Shown one piece after another: positions 17,147-26,260 of a DNA stretch of 64,000 bases. Source of the stretch: Blastococcus aurantiacus (GTDB lineage: Bacteria; Actinomycetota; Actinomycetes; Mycobacteriales; Geodermatophilaceae); contig NZ_FNBT01000003.1 of NCBI RefSeq assembly GCF_900102425.1, forward strand, positions 372,001-436,000, read 5' to 3'. Under the pieces are notes generated by a model. That model was not told the DNA's origin. It saw nothing but the letters and a program-made list of their open reading frames with translations, and did no database searches. The position numbers were made by a program, and so were the translations under genes. How positions within the stretch are numbered: the first letter of the stretch is position 1; each line of letters starts with the position of its first letter.

Positions 17147-20100
17147 ATGTCGTCGCTCCGGCCGGCGCAGGGGCGGGCAGCCCACCCGCGTCTGCTCCTG
17201 ATCCTGCTCGCGGCACTCTCCCTGCTGTCCTCCGTCGCGTTCGTGCTGGCGCCGGTGGAGCGCACCGAGGCCGTCTACTCCTGGCCGTCGGCCCCGGGGG
17301 ACGCGACGGCGGTGGCGATCCCCCTCATGCTCGAGCGGCCCGCCGACCTGACCGCCAGGATCGGGTGTGCCGCCGCTCGCGACGCCGAGCCGGGCACGGT
17401 CCTGCTGTCCACCACGACCCTCGAGCAGAAGCCGGGCGTGGCGCCGCTCCCCGGACTGCGGGTGACCGCGGCCGAGGACGGCCTGCAGGTCCGGAGCGCC
17501 GGCTCGGACCTGGACACCCAGCCCGTCCCGGCATCCGGGGACTGCCGGTGGGAGCTGCGCTCGACACCCGAGGCGACGGCGCTGCTGCTCGACGGCGAGC
17601 CGGTCGCGGAACTTCCCGGCGACCACCGCCCCTCGGTCGCCGGCGTGTTCTCCGAGGTCTCCGATCCCCGGGGCCTGTCGGTGGACGTCACGGCCGACAC
17701 CGTCTTCCAGACCAGCCCCACCGGGCTGAAGATCGGGCTGGGCGCTCTCGCCCTCCTCGCCCTGGCCGCATCGCTGGCGCTGCTGTTCCTCCGCGAGCGG
17801 ACAGCTCCCGCCGTCGCCCGCACGGCCGCCACCGACGAGGGGACGGAGTCGGCACCCGGGGACGGGCGGCGTGGCCCTGTCCGGGTGGTCGTCGACGCGG
17901 CGGTCGTCGCGGTGCTCGCCGGATGGACCGTGATCGGACCGGTGACCGTCGACGACGGCTACATCGCCGGCATCGTGCGCAGCCGCGAGGCGAACGGCTA
18001 CGTCGGCAACGTCTACCGGTGGTTCAACGCGCCCGAGGCACCGTTCGGCTGGTTCTACGAGCTGTTCGACGCCTGGTCCGCGGTGAGCACGTCCATGGTG
18101 TGGATGCGCATCCCCTCGGCGCTCCTCGGCGTGGTCACCTGGCTGCTCGTGGGGCGCGCGCTGCTCCCGCGTCTGGGCGCCTTCACCCGGCGTCCCGGCA
18201 CGTACCTCGTCGCAGCGATCGCCTTCGCCCTGTGGTGGTTGCCGACCGGGCTCGGCCTGCGCCCCGAGGCCTGGGTGGCTGCTGGTCTGGCCGCCGTCGT
18301 CGTGCTGGTCGAGCGAGGACTGGCCCGCGAGCGGCTGCTGCCCATCGCCCTCGCCCTCGCCGTGGCGTCGGCGACCCTCGCCGTGACCCCCACCGGGGCC
18401 GTCGCGTTCCTGCCCGTCCTGGTGGCCCTGGTGCCGATCCTGCGGATGGCCCGTCGGTCGCCGGTCGGGACCCTTCCCGCCTGCGCCGTGGCGTCGGCCG
18501 CCGTGGCCGCGGGGCTGCTGCTCATGTTCGCCGACCAGTCCCTGGCCGGCGTCCGGGTCGCCACCGCCTTCCGCAACGAGTTGCCGGGCGCCGTTCCGTG
18601 GTGGACCGAGATCCAGCGGTGGTACGACCTCCTGTCCACCGGCAACCAGCAGGGCTCGCTCGCCCGCCGGGTACCGGTCCTCCTCGGCCTCGTGGCCCTC
18701 GCCGGGCTCTCCTGGCAGTGGATCTCCGGGCGCTGGCCGGCGGACGTCGCGCGCAGCGTGGCCGGGCGGCTGATGGGCACCTTCACGCTGTCCCTGGTCG
18801 TCCTGCTCTTCACACCCACCAAGTGGACGATGCACTTCGGCGCCTTCGTGCCGGTCGGTGCCGCCCTGCTGGTGATCGCCGTCCACTCCTTCGGACGGGC
18901 GCGGTCCACGGCCGATGAGCCGGCTCCTCTGCTGCCCCGGCTCATCGGGGTCTGCCTGGTCCTGGTGGTCTCCGCGGTCTGCTGGGCGGGGTGGAACCGG
19001 TGGGCGTTCGTCTCCAACCGGGAGGTGACGTTCAACGACATCCCGCCGCAGTTCCTGGGCGTCCAGGTCACTGCCGTGTTCCTGACCCTGGCGGTGGTCG
19101 CGGCGGGCGCGGGCGCCGCCGTGCTCCTGCGCGCCCGGCTGCGGGAGGACCCGGAGCGGGACGTCCCGGCACCCCGCTGGATGCCGACAGCCGCCATGGT
19201 GGCGGTGCCGGTGATGCTGCTCACGATCGCACTCCCTCCGGCGACCTTCCTCAAGGCCGCCTGGGAGCGCCGGGACACCTACACCCCCGCGTCCGACGTC
19301 TTGGCCACCGTGCAGGGTCGGCCGTGCGGTCTCCCGGAGAAGCTATTCGTGGAGCCCGATCCCCGCGCCGGCCTGCTCACCCCGGTACCGGCGAGCGGCG
19401 GGGACGCCGGTGGGCCGGAGCTCGACGGCTTCGTCCCCGTCGACGACCCGAGCCTCTCCCCGGCGCCGACGCTCTCCATGGCCGGCCAGCGCCTGCCCGG
19501 CTGGTCGGCGACCGGCCACACGGCCGCGTCCGGCGACGGACCGGCGACCCTCACCACCGACTGGTTCCGGGTGCCCGACTCCTTGCGCGAGGAGCGGCTG
19601 CCCCTGGTGGTCACGGTCGCCGGGGACCGGGGCGTCGGCACCGAGCTCCTGGCGGAGTTCGGCACGCTCGACGGTGACCGGGTGACCGTCCTCGGGGACG
19701 TCCCCGTCCCCGAGGCGGGAGGCGCGCCGGCGGCCCGGGACGCGCGGCTCGACGCCTCGGCCGTCCCCCCGCAGGCGGGCCTGGTGCGACTGGTGGCCAC
19801 CGATCGCGGCACCGCCGGGGAGTTGCCGCTCTCGGTGGCGGTCCCACGCGTGCCGGTGACGGAGCCGTTCTCGGACGTGGTCGACACGGAGACCCCGGTG
19901 CTGGTCGACTGGCCGGTGGCCTTCGTCTTCCCGTGCCAGACCCTGGCGGTCCAGGCGGCGGGCCTCACGGACGTGCCGCGCTGGCGCATCACCCCCGCCC
20001 CCGGTGACCCCGCGGGGGAGATCGTCGTCGCTCCGTTCGTCGGTGGCCCGTACAGCGCCGCCGACAGCCTCGTCGAGGCGACGCCGTTCCCGGTCTACCT

Positions 20101-20215
20101 GGAGAACCGCAGCCAGGAGAGGCTCGTGCAGCTGCTCGCGTGGACGCCGCGCCTCGAGCTGGCCGAGCCGCGGCGTTCTGGGGCCACGCGGACGGTCACG
20201 GGCTGGGGCGGCTGA
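17147..20215 (+). CDS. Emb-family arabinosyltransferase, copy 1
   Basis: Emb proteins (GT53) extend arabinan with alpha-1,5-arabinofuranose from decaprenyl-phospho-arabinose. This 1022-residue copy has an N-terminal membrane helix, a periplasmic domain (about 35-190), a polytopic GT-C core and a C-terminal carbohydrate-binding domain (about 700-1022). The catalytic D269-D270 stand in VDDGYIAG, and FTPTKWTMHFG closes the core. The loop GYVGNVYRWF corresponds to the EmbB ethambutol site; V286 stands where M. tuberculosis EmbB has M306. I cannot say which of EmbA, EmbB or EmbC it replaces. Confidence 0.92.
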   Translation: MSSLRPAQGRAAHPRLLLILLAALSLLSSVAFVLAPVERTEAVYSWPSAPGDATAVAIPLMLERPADLTARIGCAAARDAEPGTVLLSTTTLEQKPGVAPLPGLRVTAAEDGLQVRSAGSDLDTQPVPASGDCRWELRSTPEATALLLDGEPVAELPGDHRPSVAGVFSEVSDPRGLSVDVTADTVFQTSPTGLKIGLGALALLALAASLALLFLRERTAPAVARTAATDEGTESAPGDGRRGPVRVVVDAAVVAVLAGWTVIGPVTVDDGYIAGIVRSREANGYVGNVYRWFNAPEAPFGWFYELFDAWSAVSTSMVWMRIPSALLGVVTWLLVGRALLPRLGAFTRRPGTYLVAAIAFALWWLPTGLGLRPEAWVAAGLAAVVVLVERGLARERLLPIALALAVASATLAVTPTGAVAFLPVLVALVPILRMARRSPVGTLPACAVASAAVAAGLLLMFADQSLAGVRVATAFRNELPGAVPWWTEIQRWYDLLSTGNQQGSLARRVPVLLGLVALAGLSWQWISGRWPADVARSVAGRLMGTFTLSLVVLLFTPTKWTMHFGAFVPVGAALLVIAVHSFGRARSTADEPAPLLPRLIGVCLVLVVSAVCWAGWNRWAFVSNREVTFNDIPPQFLGVQVTAVFLTLAVVAAGAGAAVLLRARLREDPERDVPAPRWMPTAAMVAVPVMLLTIALPPATFLKAAWERRDTYTPASDVLATVQGRPCGLPEKLFVEPDPRAGLLTPVPASGGDAGGPELDGFVPVDDPSLSPAPTLSMAGQRLPGWSATGHTAASGDGPATLTTDWFRVPDSLREERLPLVVTVAGDRGVGTELLAEFGTLDGDRVTVLGDVPVPEAGGAPAARDARLDASAVPPQAGLVRLVATDRGTAGELPLSVAVPRVPVTEPFSDVVDTETPVLVDWPVAFVFPCQTLAVQAAGLTDVPRWRITPAPGDPAGEIVVAPFVGGPYSAADSLVEATPFPVYLENRSQERLVQLLAWTPRLELAEPRRSGATRTVTGWGG

Positions 20216-20459
20216 GGGGCGCCGCTGCGTGCGCCTGCTGTGATTGGTGCGACCACGGGGGATGTCTGGGTCCAGGCGGACGGGAGGACCGTGGCTTCCC
20301 CACCGATCCGCCGTGTCGGACGGCCCCCCCGCTCCTCCCCCGGATCTACCCTCGATCGGACCGATGTCCGCCCGGCGATCGACCGGGCGGACGCCCGCCG
20401 GTGGTGCGCACGAGCACGGGCGGCGCCGGCCGACACCACCGCGAGCAGTGAGGACATCC

Positions 20460-22016
20460 GTGAGCCGAGACCGGAACGAGCCCGACGACCGTCCCGGTCG
20501 TCCGCTCCCGCCGAGCCTCGATCCACGCGCCGGCCGTCCGCCGCGCCGGTCGGCCGATCGTGCCGCCCCGCACGCCGACGGCACCGTGCGGAAGGGTCCC
20601 GGCGCCCGCCGCGCCGCCACCGCCGCCCGCGCGCTGGCCACCGTGCTCTCCCTGGTCCTGCTGATCGGCAGCGGCTGGGGCTGGTACCTGGGTCAGGTCG
20701 CCGACGCCTCGGTCAACCGCACCGACGCCATCCCGACCGACGGCAACACCGGCGGCGGCGGCTCCGCGATGAACCTGCTGCTGGTCGGCAACGACAGCCG
20801 CACGACGCTGTCCAAGGAGCTCCAGTCGGAGCTGCATACCGGTGGTGACCAGGGGTTCAACACCGACACGATGATCCTGGTGCACGTGCCGGCCGACGGG
20901 TCCCGGGCGTCCTTCGTCTCCTTCCCCCGCGACTCCTACGTGGAGATCCCCGGCTACGGGAAGGACAAGCTCAACGCGGCCTACGCCTACGGCCGGCAGA
21001 ACGCCCCCGAGGGCGCCTCCGAGGAGGAGAAGTCGGGGCAGGGCGCCCAGCTGCTGGTCCAGACCATCAGCGGTCTGACCGGCCTGAAGATCGACCACTA
21101 CGCCGAGGTCGACCTGCTCGGCTTCTTCAACCTCACCGAGGTCGTGGGCGGCGTCGAGGTCAACCTGTGCCGGGCCGTGGACGACCGCAAGTACTCCGGC
21201 GCCGTCTTCCCGGCGGGGCCGCAGGTGATCTCGGGCGCGGACGCCGTCAAGTTCGTCCGACAGCGCCACGGGCTGCCCCGCGTCGACCTGGACCGCATCG
21301 TGCGCCAGCAGGTCTTCATCGGTGGCGTGCTGCGCAAGATGCTCTCCGAGGACGTCATGCTCGACCTGGGCCGGCAGCGCCAGCTCGCCGAGGCCGCCTC
21401 CAAGGCGCTCACCGTCGACCGCGACCTCGAGCTGCTCGACCTGGCGCAGCAGATGCAGTCGGTCACCGCGGGGAGCATCGAGTTCCAGACCATCCCGATC
21501 GTGACTCCTGACGGGCGCGACGAGGATGGTCGCTCGATCGTCCAGCTCGAGGACCAGGAGACCCTGCACGCCTTCTTCGCCGACCTCTCGGCGGAGCCGG
21601 AGAAGCCCGGGACCCCGTCCACCCCGACCAGCGAGGCGCCTCCCACAGCGGCGCCGTCGGAGGTCACGGTCGAGGTCCTCAACGGCTCGGGCACCCCCGG
21701 ACTCGCGGGCACCGCCGCCGAGGCGCTCACCGCCGCCGGGTACGTCGTCGCCAGCACCGGCAACGCCGACTCGATGGACCACACCCGGACCCAGATCCGC
21801 CACGCCGCCGCAAGCAAGGTCCTCGCGACGACGCTGGCGAAGGAGATCCCCGGGGTGAAGCTGACCGCCGACGAGAACGTGCCGGCCGGCACGACCCGCC
21901 TGGTCATCGGCTCGGACTTCAACGGCATCGGGCAGGCGGTGACCAAGCAGGCCGCTCCCGAGACGACGGGCAAGGCTCCTGCCCGCACCGCCGCCGACTC
22001 CTCCTGCATCAACTGA
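20460..22016 (+). CDS. LytR-CpsA-Psr (LCP) family ligase with LytR_C domain
   Basis: LCP proteins move lipid-linked wall polymers onto peptidoglycan; mycobacterial Lcp1 attaches arabinogalactan. The 518-residue protein has a Pro/Arg-rich cytoplasmic tail, one membrane helix (about 60-80), an LCP domain with NLLLVGNDSR, SFPRDSYVEIPGYGKDKLN and RQRHGLPRVDLDRIVRQQ, then a linker and a LytR_C domain starting VTVEVLNGSGTPGLAG. GTG 20460 has AGGA five bases upstream; ATG 20364, just after a TACCCT at 20347-20352, is an alternative. It follows an Emb gene and sits where Rv3267 (Lcp1) lies in the mycobacterial order. Confidence 0.9.
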   Translation: MSRDRNEPDDRPGRPLPPSLDPRAGRPPRRSADRAAPHADGTVRKGPGARRAATAARALATVLSLVLLIGSGWGWYLGQVADASVNRTDAIPTDGNTGGGGSAMNLLLVGNDSRTTLSKELQSELHTGGDQGFNTDTMILVHVPADGSRASFVSFPRDSYVEIPGYGKDKLNAAYAYGRQNAPEGASEEEKSGQGAQLLVQTISGLTGLKIDHYAEVDLLGFFNLTEVVGGVEVNLCRAVDDRKYSGAVFPAGPQVISGADAVKFVRQRHGLPRVDLDRIVRQQVFIGGVLRKMLSEDVMLDLGRQRQLAEAASKALTVDRDLELLDLAQQMQSVTAGSIEFQTIPIVTPDGRDEDGRSIVQLEDQETLHAFFADLSAEPEKPGTPSTPTSEAPPTAAPSEVTVEVLNGSGTPGLAGTAAEALTAAGYVVASTGNADSMDHTRTQIRHAAASKVLATTLAKEIPGVKLTADENVPAGTTRLVIGSDFNGIGQAVTKQAAPETTGKAPARTAADSSCIN

Positions 22017-22106
22017 CGGCGGGGGCCGCTCCCCGGGCTCGTCGACGCCTCGTGTTCGCCGGCTGTTAACCTCGGCCGGCCGTTCCCGGCGCCGGTCCGC
22101 CCGTGT

Positions 22107-23744
22107 GTGCGGCGCCCACCCTGCAGAGGAGACAGGCCCCTGCTGTCCCACCTGGCCCTGGACGACGAGGCTCTGTCGTTCACCGCTCCGCCCGAGGACG
22201 CCGACCGGGTCGTCGACCTGCTGCTCGGTGGCCGGCGCATCTGGTCCTTCCGCGTCTCGGCGACCGAGCCCGATCCGTCGGGCGAGGCGCACCGCCGGCG
22301 GCTGCCGTGGCCGCGACCTCTGCGGCCCTACCTGACCGGGACCGGCACGATCGGCCTGCGCCCGATCGACGGCGGTCCGGACGTGCTCACCGCCGCCGCG
22401 CGGTTCGGCGACGCCGACCAGCCGCTCCGGTTCGACGACCGCCACGGCATCGGGCTCGTCATCAACAAGTTCGGGCGGATCGGCCACGCCCTGGCCGACT
22501 ACGACCCCGGCATGGTGCAGCGCCTGCTGGACAACCTCGACCGCATCCGCGCCGCGCTCGCCGAGCAGCGGCCCGACCTGCCCGTCTACGTCATGAGCGG
22601 CACCCTGCTCGGCCCCTACCGGGACGGCCGGATCATGCCGCACGACGACGACGCCGACCTCGGTTACCTGAGCCCGCACACCCACCCCGCGGACGTCGTC
22701 CGCGAGGCCTTCCAGCTTGGGCGGATCCTGCGGGCCGCCGGGTTCGAGGCCCTCCGGGCCTCGGCCGGCCACGTGCAGGTGCACTTCAGCCACGAGGGCC
22801 GGCCCGACGCCTACGTCGACCTCTTCACCGGGTTCATCGACGAGGAGAGCTGGTGGCAGCACACCTTCGCCATCCGGCTGCAGGCGCGGCGCGATCAGGT
22901 CGTCCCCACGATCACCATCGACGTGGAGGGTCGCCCCGAACCCGCGCCGCGGGAGCCCGAGCTCATGCTCGAGGCCAACTACGGCCCGGGGTGGAAGGTG
23001 CCCGACCCCTCCTACCGGTTCGACATCCCGCGCTCGGTGCAGGACCGGTTCTGGGGCTGGTTCTCCGACTACGGCATGGACCGGACCATGTGGGAGGACT
23101 TCTACCGCTACGACATCGAGGGCGCCCGCGTGCCGCTCGGCAGCGCGCCGTCGGACTACGCCCGGTGGCTGGCCGACCGGATCCCGGCCGGGGCGCGGGT
23201 GCTCGAGCTCGGCGCCGGACGCGGGCACGACGCCCTGTGGCTGGCCGGGCAGGGCTTCGACGTCGAGGCGCTGGACTACGTGCGCTGGCCGATGCGCGCG
23301 GCCGCGCAGACCGCCGAGGACCAGGGTGCCGGCGTCCGGTTCCGGGTGCTCAACCTCTACGACCTGCGCCGGGTGATCACGCTGGGCGCCGAGATGGCCG
23401 CCCGCCGGGAGCCGCTGGTCGTCTACGCCCGCGGGCTGCTGGGCAACTACTGGGACATCGGGCGCCCCATCCTGCTGCGGGGCCTGTCGATGCTGCTGCG
23501 CAGCGGCGGTCAGGCGCACCTGGACGTGCCCCGCTCCAGCCTGATGCCGCAGCCGGGCACCGGCATCCCGATGCACCGCGCCGTCGCCGTGGAGATGCTG
23601 CGCGCGGAGATGGCCCCCTACGGGCTGCGCATCGACGAGGTGCACGACGCCGACGAGGTCGTCGAGCACACCCCCTGGGAGACGGGCACCGACCCGCTCC
23701 CGACGACGAGGATGGTGGTGACATGGCAGCGACCGGTGCGGTGA
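22107..23744 (+). CDS. LicD-like transferase fused to a SAM-dependent methyltransferase
   Basis: A 545-residue soluble fusion. Residues 1-120 form an unrecognised beta-rich region. About 150-290 resemble the LicD/fukutin nucleotidyltransferase-fold family that attaches phosphocholine or other phospho-groups to glycans: MSGTLLGPYRDG is followed by the acidic metal site HDDDADLGY. About 360-540 form a Rossmann methyltransferase with LELGAGRGHDALWLA. The real substrate is unknown; a phospho-substituent and a methyl group on a wall polysaccharide is my inference. GTG 22107 lacks a binding site, whereas CTG 22140 follows AGAGGAG at 22125-22131. It overlaps the next gene by 22 bases. Confidence 0.72.
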   Translation: MRRPPCRGDRPLLSHLALDDEALSFTAPPEDADRVVDLLLGGRRIWSFRVSATEPDPSGEAHRRRLPWPRPLRPYLTGTGTIGLRPIDGGPDVLTAAARFGDADQPLRFDDRHGIGLVINKFGRIGHALADYDPGMVQRLLDNLDRIRAALAEQRPDLPVYVMSGTLLGPYRDGRIMPHDDDADLGYLSPHTHPADVVREAFQLGRILRAAGFEALRASAGHVQVHFSHEGRPDAYVDLFTGFIDEESWWQHTFAIRLQARRDQVVPTITIDVEGRPEPAPREPELMLEANYGPGWKVPDPSYRFDIPRSVQDRFWGWFSDYGMDRTMWEDFYRYDIEGARVPLGSAPSDYARWLADRIPAGARVLELGAGRGHDALWLAGQGFDVEALDYVRWPMRAAAQTAEDQGAGVRFRVLNLYDLRRVITLGAEMAARREPLVVYARGLLGNYWDIGRPILLRGLSMLLRSGGQAHLDVPRSSLMPQPGTGIPMHRAVAVEMLRAEMAPYGLRIDEVHDADEVVEHTPWETGTDPLPTTRMVVTWQRPVR

Positions 23745-24109
23745 AGCGGCTGGTGCGGGCTCCGGCGAAGGCGTTCCGGAAGGCTCTCTTCCCCGACTAC
23801 GAGGTGGTGCTGCGCGACATCCGGCTGGCGTTCGACTCCCTCGAGGCGGCGCACCAGGGCATCGCCGACCTCCAGGTGGAGAACGCCGCGCTGCGGGCCC
23901 GCCTGGACGAGGCCCACCTGCGGCTGGACGAAGACCACGGCCGGCTGGACGAGGCGCTCCCGCGGCTGACCGACGGCCTGCTCGAGGAGCGGCGGCTCAA
24001 CCTGCGCATCGCCGAGCTGACCGACCTTGTGACCGAGGTCGTGCTGCCGCTGCACGACCGCGACATCGACCCCCAGCGCCTGCAGCGGCTGGCCGCGGAC
24101 ACGCTCTGA
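23723..24109 (+). CDS. Small coiled-coil protein, partner of the LicD fusion
   Basis: This 128-residue protein starts inside the end of the LicD-methyltransferase gene (ATG 23723), so it is co-translated with it. A basic N-terminus (VKRLVRAPAKAFRKALF) is followed by heptad-like repeats with Leu spacing and short repeated motifs such as RLDEAHLRLDEDHGRLDEA (about 56-75). No membrane segment or catalytic motif is seen. It may be a scaffold or chain-length ruler for the preceding enzyme, but that is speculation. I do not recognise a named family. Confidence 0.65.
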   Translation: MAATGAVKRLVRAPAKAFRKALFPDYEVVLRDIRLAFDSLEAAHQGIADLQVENAALRARLDEAHLRLDEDHGRLDEALPRLTDGLLEERRLNLRIAELTDLVTEVVLPLHDRDIDPQRLQRLAADTL

Positions 24110-24118
24110 GCCGGTCCC

Positions 24119-24148
24119 CCACCGGTGGCCCTTCGCGGCCGCCGGTGG
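24119..24148. terminator. Hairpin terminator between convergent genes
   Basis: A 12-bp stem (ccaccggtggcc and ggccgccggtgg, one G-T pair) with a 6-base loop separates the coiled-coil gene from convergent dprE2. Confidence 0.65.
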
Positions 24149-24158
24149 CGGGAGCCGT

Positions 24159-24914
24159 CTAAAAGGGCAGCCGGCGGAAGATCGCGCGCGGCGTGTGCCG
24201 CAGTCCGCTCATCACCCAGCGCATCGCGCCGGGGACCCACACGGTGTGCCGTCCCTTGCGGACGCCGCTGACGATCGCCTCGGCCACGGCCTCGGGCGTG
24301 GTCGACAGCGGGGCCTCGGGCAGCCCCTCGGTCATCTTGGACCGGACGAACCCGGGGCGGACGACGAGCACCGAGACGCCGGTGCCGACGAGGGAGTCCG
24401 CCAGGCCCGAGAAGTAGGCGTCCAGGCCGGCCTTGGTGGAGCCGTAGACGTAGTTCGACCGCCGGGCCCGCTCACCGGCGACCGAGGACAGGGCGACGAT
24501 CACGCCGTGGCCCTGCTCGCGCATGCGGTTGGCCAGCAGGGTGCCGACGACGACCGGCGCCACGTAGTTGACCTGGCCGAGGGCGGCGGCCGCCGCGGGG
24601 TCGGAGGCGAGCTGGTCCTGGTCGCCGAGCTGGCCGAAGGCGATCACGGCCACGTCGATGTCGCCGCCGGCCGCGGCCGCCGCGACCATGCGCTCGGCCG
24701 AGCTGGGGTCCTCCGCGTCGAAGTCGACCACCTCGACGTCGCCGCCCGCCGCGCGCAGCTCGTCGGCGACGGCCGACCGGCGCGGGGTGTCCCGGGCCGC
24801 GACGACGACGCGCAGCGGCCGCTCCGCCAGGTAGCGGCGGGCCGTGGCGACGGCGATGTCGGAGGTGCCGCCGACGAGCAGGAGCGATCCGGGGGATCCG
24901 AGCGCGTCGATCAC
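24159..24914 (-). CDS. dprE2: Decaprenylphospho-2-keto-erythro-pentose reductase DprE2
   Basis: DprE2 reduces the keto intermediate made by DprE1, completing the epimerisation of decaprenyl-phospho-ribose to decaprenyl-phospho-arabinose. The 251-residue short-chain dehydrogenase shows a variant nucleotide loop LLVGGTSDIAVATAR, DFDAED, SSVAGERARRSNYVYGSTKAG with the catalytic Ser, Tyr and Lys, and VVRPGFVRSKM. It ends in a hydrophobic and basic C-terminus, as mycobacterial DprE2 does. GTG 24914 overlaps the dprE1 stop as GTGA, which fixes the start. Confidence 0.95.
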   Translation of the reverse strand: MIDALGSPGSLLLVGGTSDIAVATARRYLAERPLRVVVAARDTPRRSAVADELRAAGGDVEVVDFDAEDPSSAERMVAAAAAGGDIDVAVIAFGQLGDQDQLASDPAAAAALGQVNYVAPVVVGTLLANRMREQGHGVIVALSSVAGERARRSNYVYGSTKAGLDAYFSGLADSLVGTGVSVLVVRPGFVRSKMTEGLPEAPLSTTPEAVAEAIVSGVRKGRHTVWVPGAMRWVMSGLRHTPRAIFRRLPF

Positions 24915-26260
24915 AGTGCGAGCCTCCTGGCCAGGTCGGAGGTGAAGACGCCCTCGGGGTCCACCCGCTTGCGCACCGCGCGGAACTCCTCGAGGCGCGG
25001 GTACATCGTCGCGAAGGTCTCCGGGCGCACCCGGGAGTCCTTGGCCAGGTAGGTCCGGCCCTCGGCGGCGATGACGACCTCGTCCAGGGAGTCGAGCAGG
25101 CCGGCCAGCCCCTTCATCACGGGGATGTCCAGCGCCAGCGTCCAGCCGGGCGAGGGGTAGGACAGCATGCCGGGGTTGCCGGGGCCGAACCGCTTGAGCA
25201 CGGCCAGGAAGGACGCCGTCCCGAACGAGCTGAGCCGGTCCAGCACCTCGCGCATGGCCTCCTCCTGCCCGAAGGGCACGGTGACCTGGTACTGCACGAA
25301 GCCCCGGGGGCCGTAGATGCGGTTCCACCCACCCACGGCGTCGAGCGGGTGGAAGAACGTGGGGATGCTCTGCAGCTGGTTGCGCTTGCGCTTCGGCGAC
25401 TTGCGGTACCAGAGCTCGTTGAAGGCGGCGACCGTGGCCAGGTTCAGCAGCCCCGGCGGGAAGACGTCGGGCACCGTGACCTTGATCGAGCCGTGGTACT
25501 TGAGCGGGTCGGCCTTCCGCTTCTCCGGCAGCTCGTCCAGGGTCGCGAACCGACCGCGGGTGACCACGGACCGGCCCATGCGCTTGCCCTTGGCGAGGGT
25601 GTCGATCCAGGCCACGGAGTACTCGTAGAGGTGGTCGGTCTCGGCCAGCAGCGACATGAGCGAGTCGAGGTCCGGCGTCCGGTCGGTGTCGACCAGGCAG
25701 CGCGAGGACTCGATCCGCTTCATCTGCACCTGCGCCCGCAGGATGACGCCGGTCAGCCCCATGCCGCCCGCGGTGGCCCAGAAGAGGTCCGGGTCCTGCT
25801 CCGGGCTGACCCGGTGGACCTCGCCGTCGGCGGTGAGCAGGTCCAGCCAGCGGACGTGCTGGGAGAAGCTGCCCGCGACGTGGTGGTTCTTGCCGTGGAT
25901 GTCCGCGCCGATGGCGCCGCCCACGGTCACCAGGCGGGTCCCCGGGGTCACCGGCACGAAGAAGCCCTGCGGCACGAACCGGTTCATCAGCTCGTCCAGC
26001 GAGATCCCGGCCTCGACGTCGACCAGCCCGGTCTCCGCGTCGAACGCGAGCACGCGGTCGGCCGCGGTCATGTCGAGGACGTGACCGCCGGCGTTCTGCG
26101 CGGCGTCGCCGTAGCTGCGGGCCAGTCCGCGGGCCACCACACCGCGGCCGCCGGCGGCGGCGAGCACGGCACGCACCTGGGCGTCGTCGTGGACGGGGGT
26201 GAGCACCGCCGGGGTGGGCGCCGTACGGCCCCAGCCGTTGAGCAGCACCTGGTCAGACAT
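24911..26260 (-). CDS. dprE1: Decaprenylphosphoryl-beta-D-ribose oxidase DprE1
   Basis: DprE1 is the FAD enzyme that oxidises decaprenyl-phospho-ribose at C2, and the target of benzothiazinones. The 449 residues match the family, with GLARSYGDAAQN and VGGAIGADIHGKNHHVAGSF in the FAD-binding domain and SRVRPETFATMYPRL near the end. The segment GWTLALDIPV aligns with GWNVCVDFPI of M. tuberculosis as I recall it. The reactive Cys387 is therefore alanine here (A376, codon 25133-25135). ATG 26260 overlaps the ubiA stop by 8 bases. Confidence 0.96.
   Translation of the reverse strand: MSDQVLLNGWGRTAPTPAVLTPVHDDAQVRAVLAAAGGRGVVARGLARSYGDAAQNAGGHVLDMTAADRVLAFDAETGLVDVEAGISLDELMNRFVPQGFFVPVTPGTRLVTVGGAIGADIHGKNHHVAGSFSQHVRWLDLLTADGEVHRVSPEQDPDLFWATAGGMGLTGVILRAQVQMKRIESSRCLVDTDRTPDLDSLMSLLAETDHLYEYSVAWIDTLAKGKRMGRSVVTRGRFATLDELPEKRKADPLKYHGSIKVTVPDVFPPGLLNLATVAAFNELWYRKSPKRKRNQLQSIPTFFHPLDAVGGWNRIYGPRGFVQYQVTVPFGQEEAMREVLDRLSSFGTASFLAVLKRFGPGNPGMLSYPSPGWTLALDIPVMKGLAGLLDSLDEVVIAAEGRTYLAKDSRVRPETFATMYPRLEEFRAVRKRVDPEGVFTSDLARRLAL

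Noticed and set aside
16994-18886. Upstream in-frame extension of wzm
   Set aside because: It runs antisense through Emb copy 1 and has no permease similarity before residue VAVTASS.
20346-23669. Open frame of over 1100 codons on the minus strand opposite the LCP and LicD genes
   Set aside because: It is rich in Gly, Arg, Val and His with no domain. The plus strand carries recognisable LCP and LicD-methyltransferase proteins.
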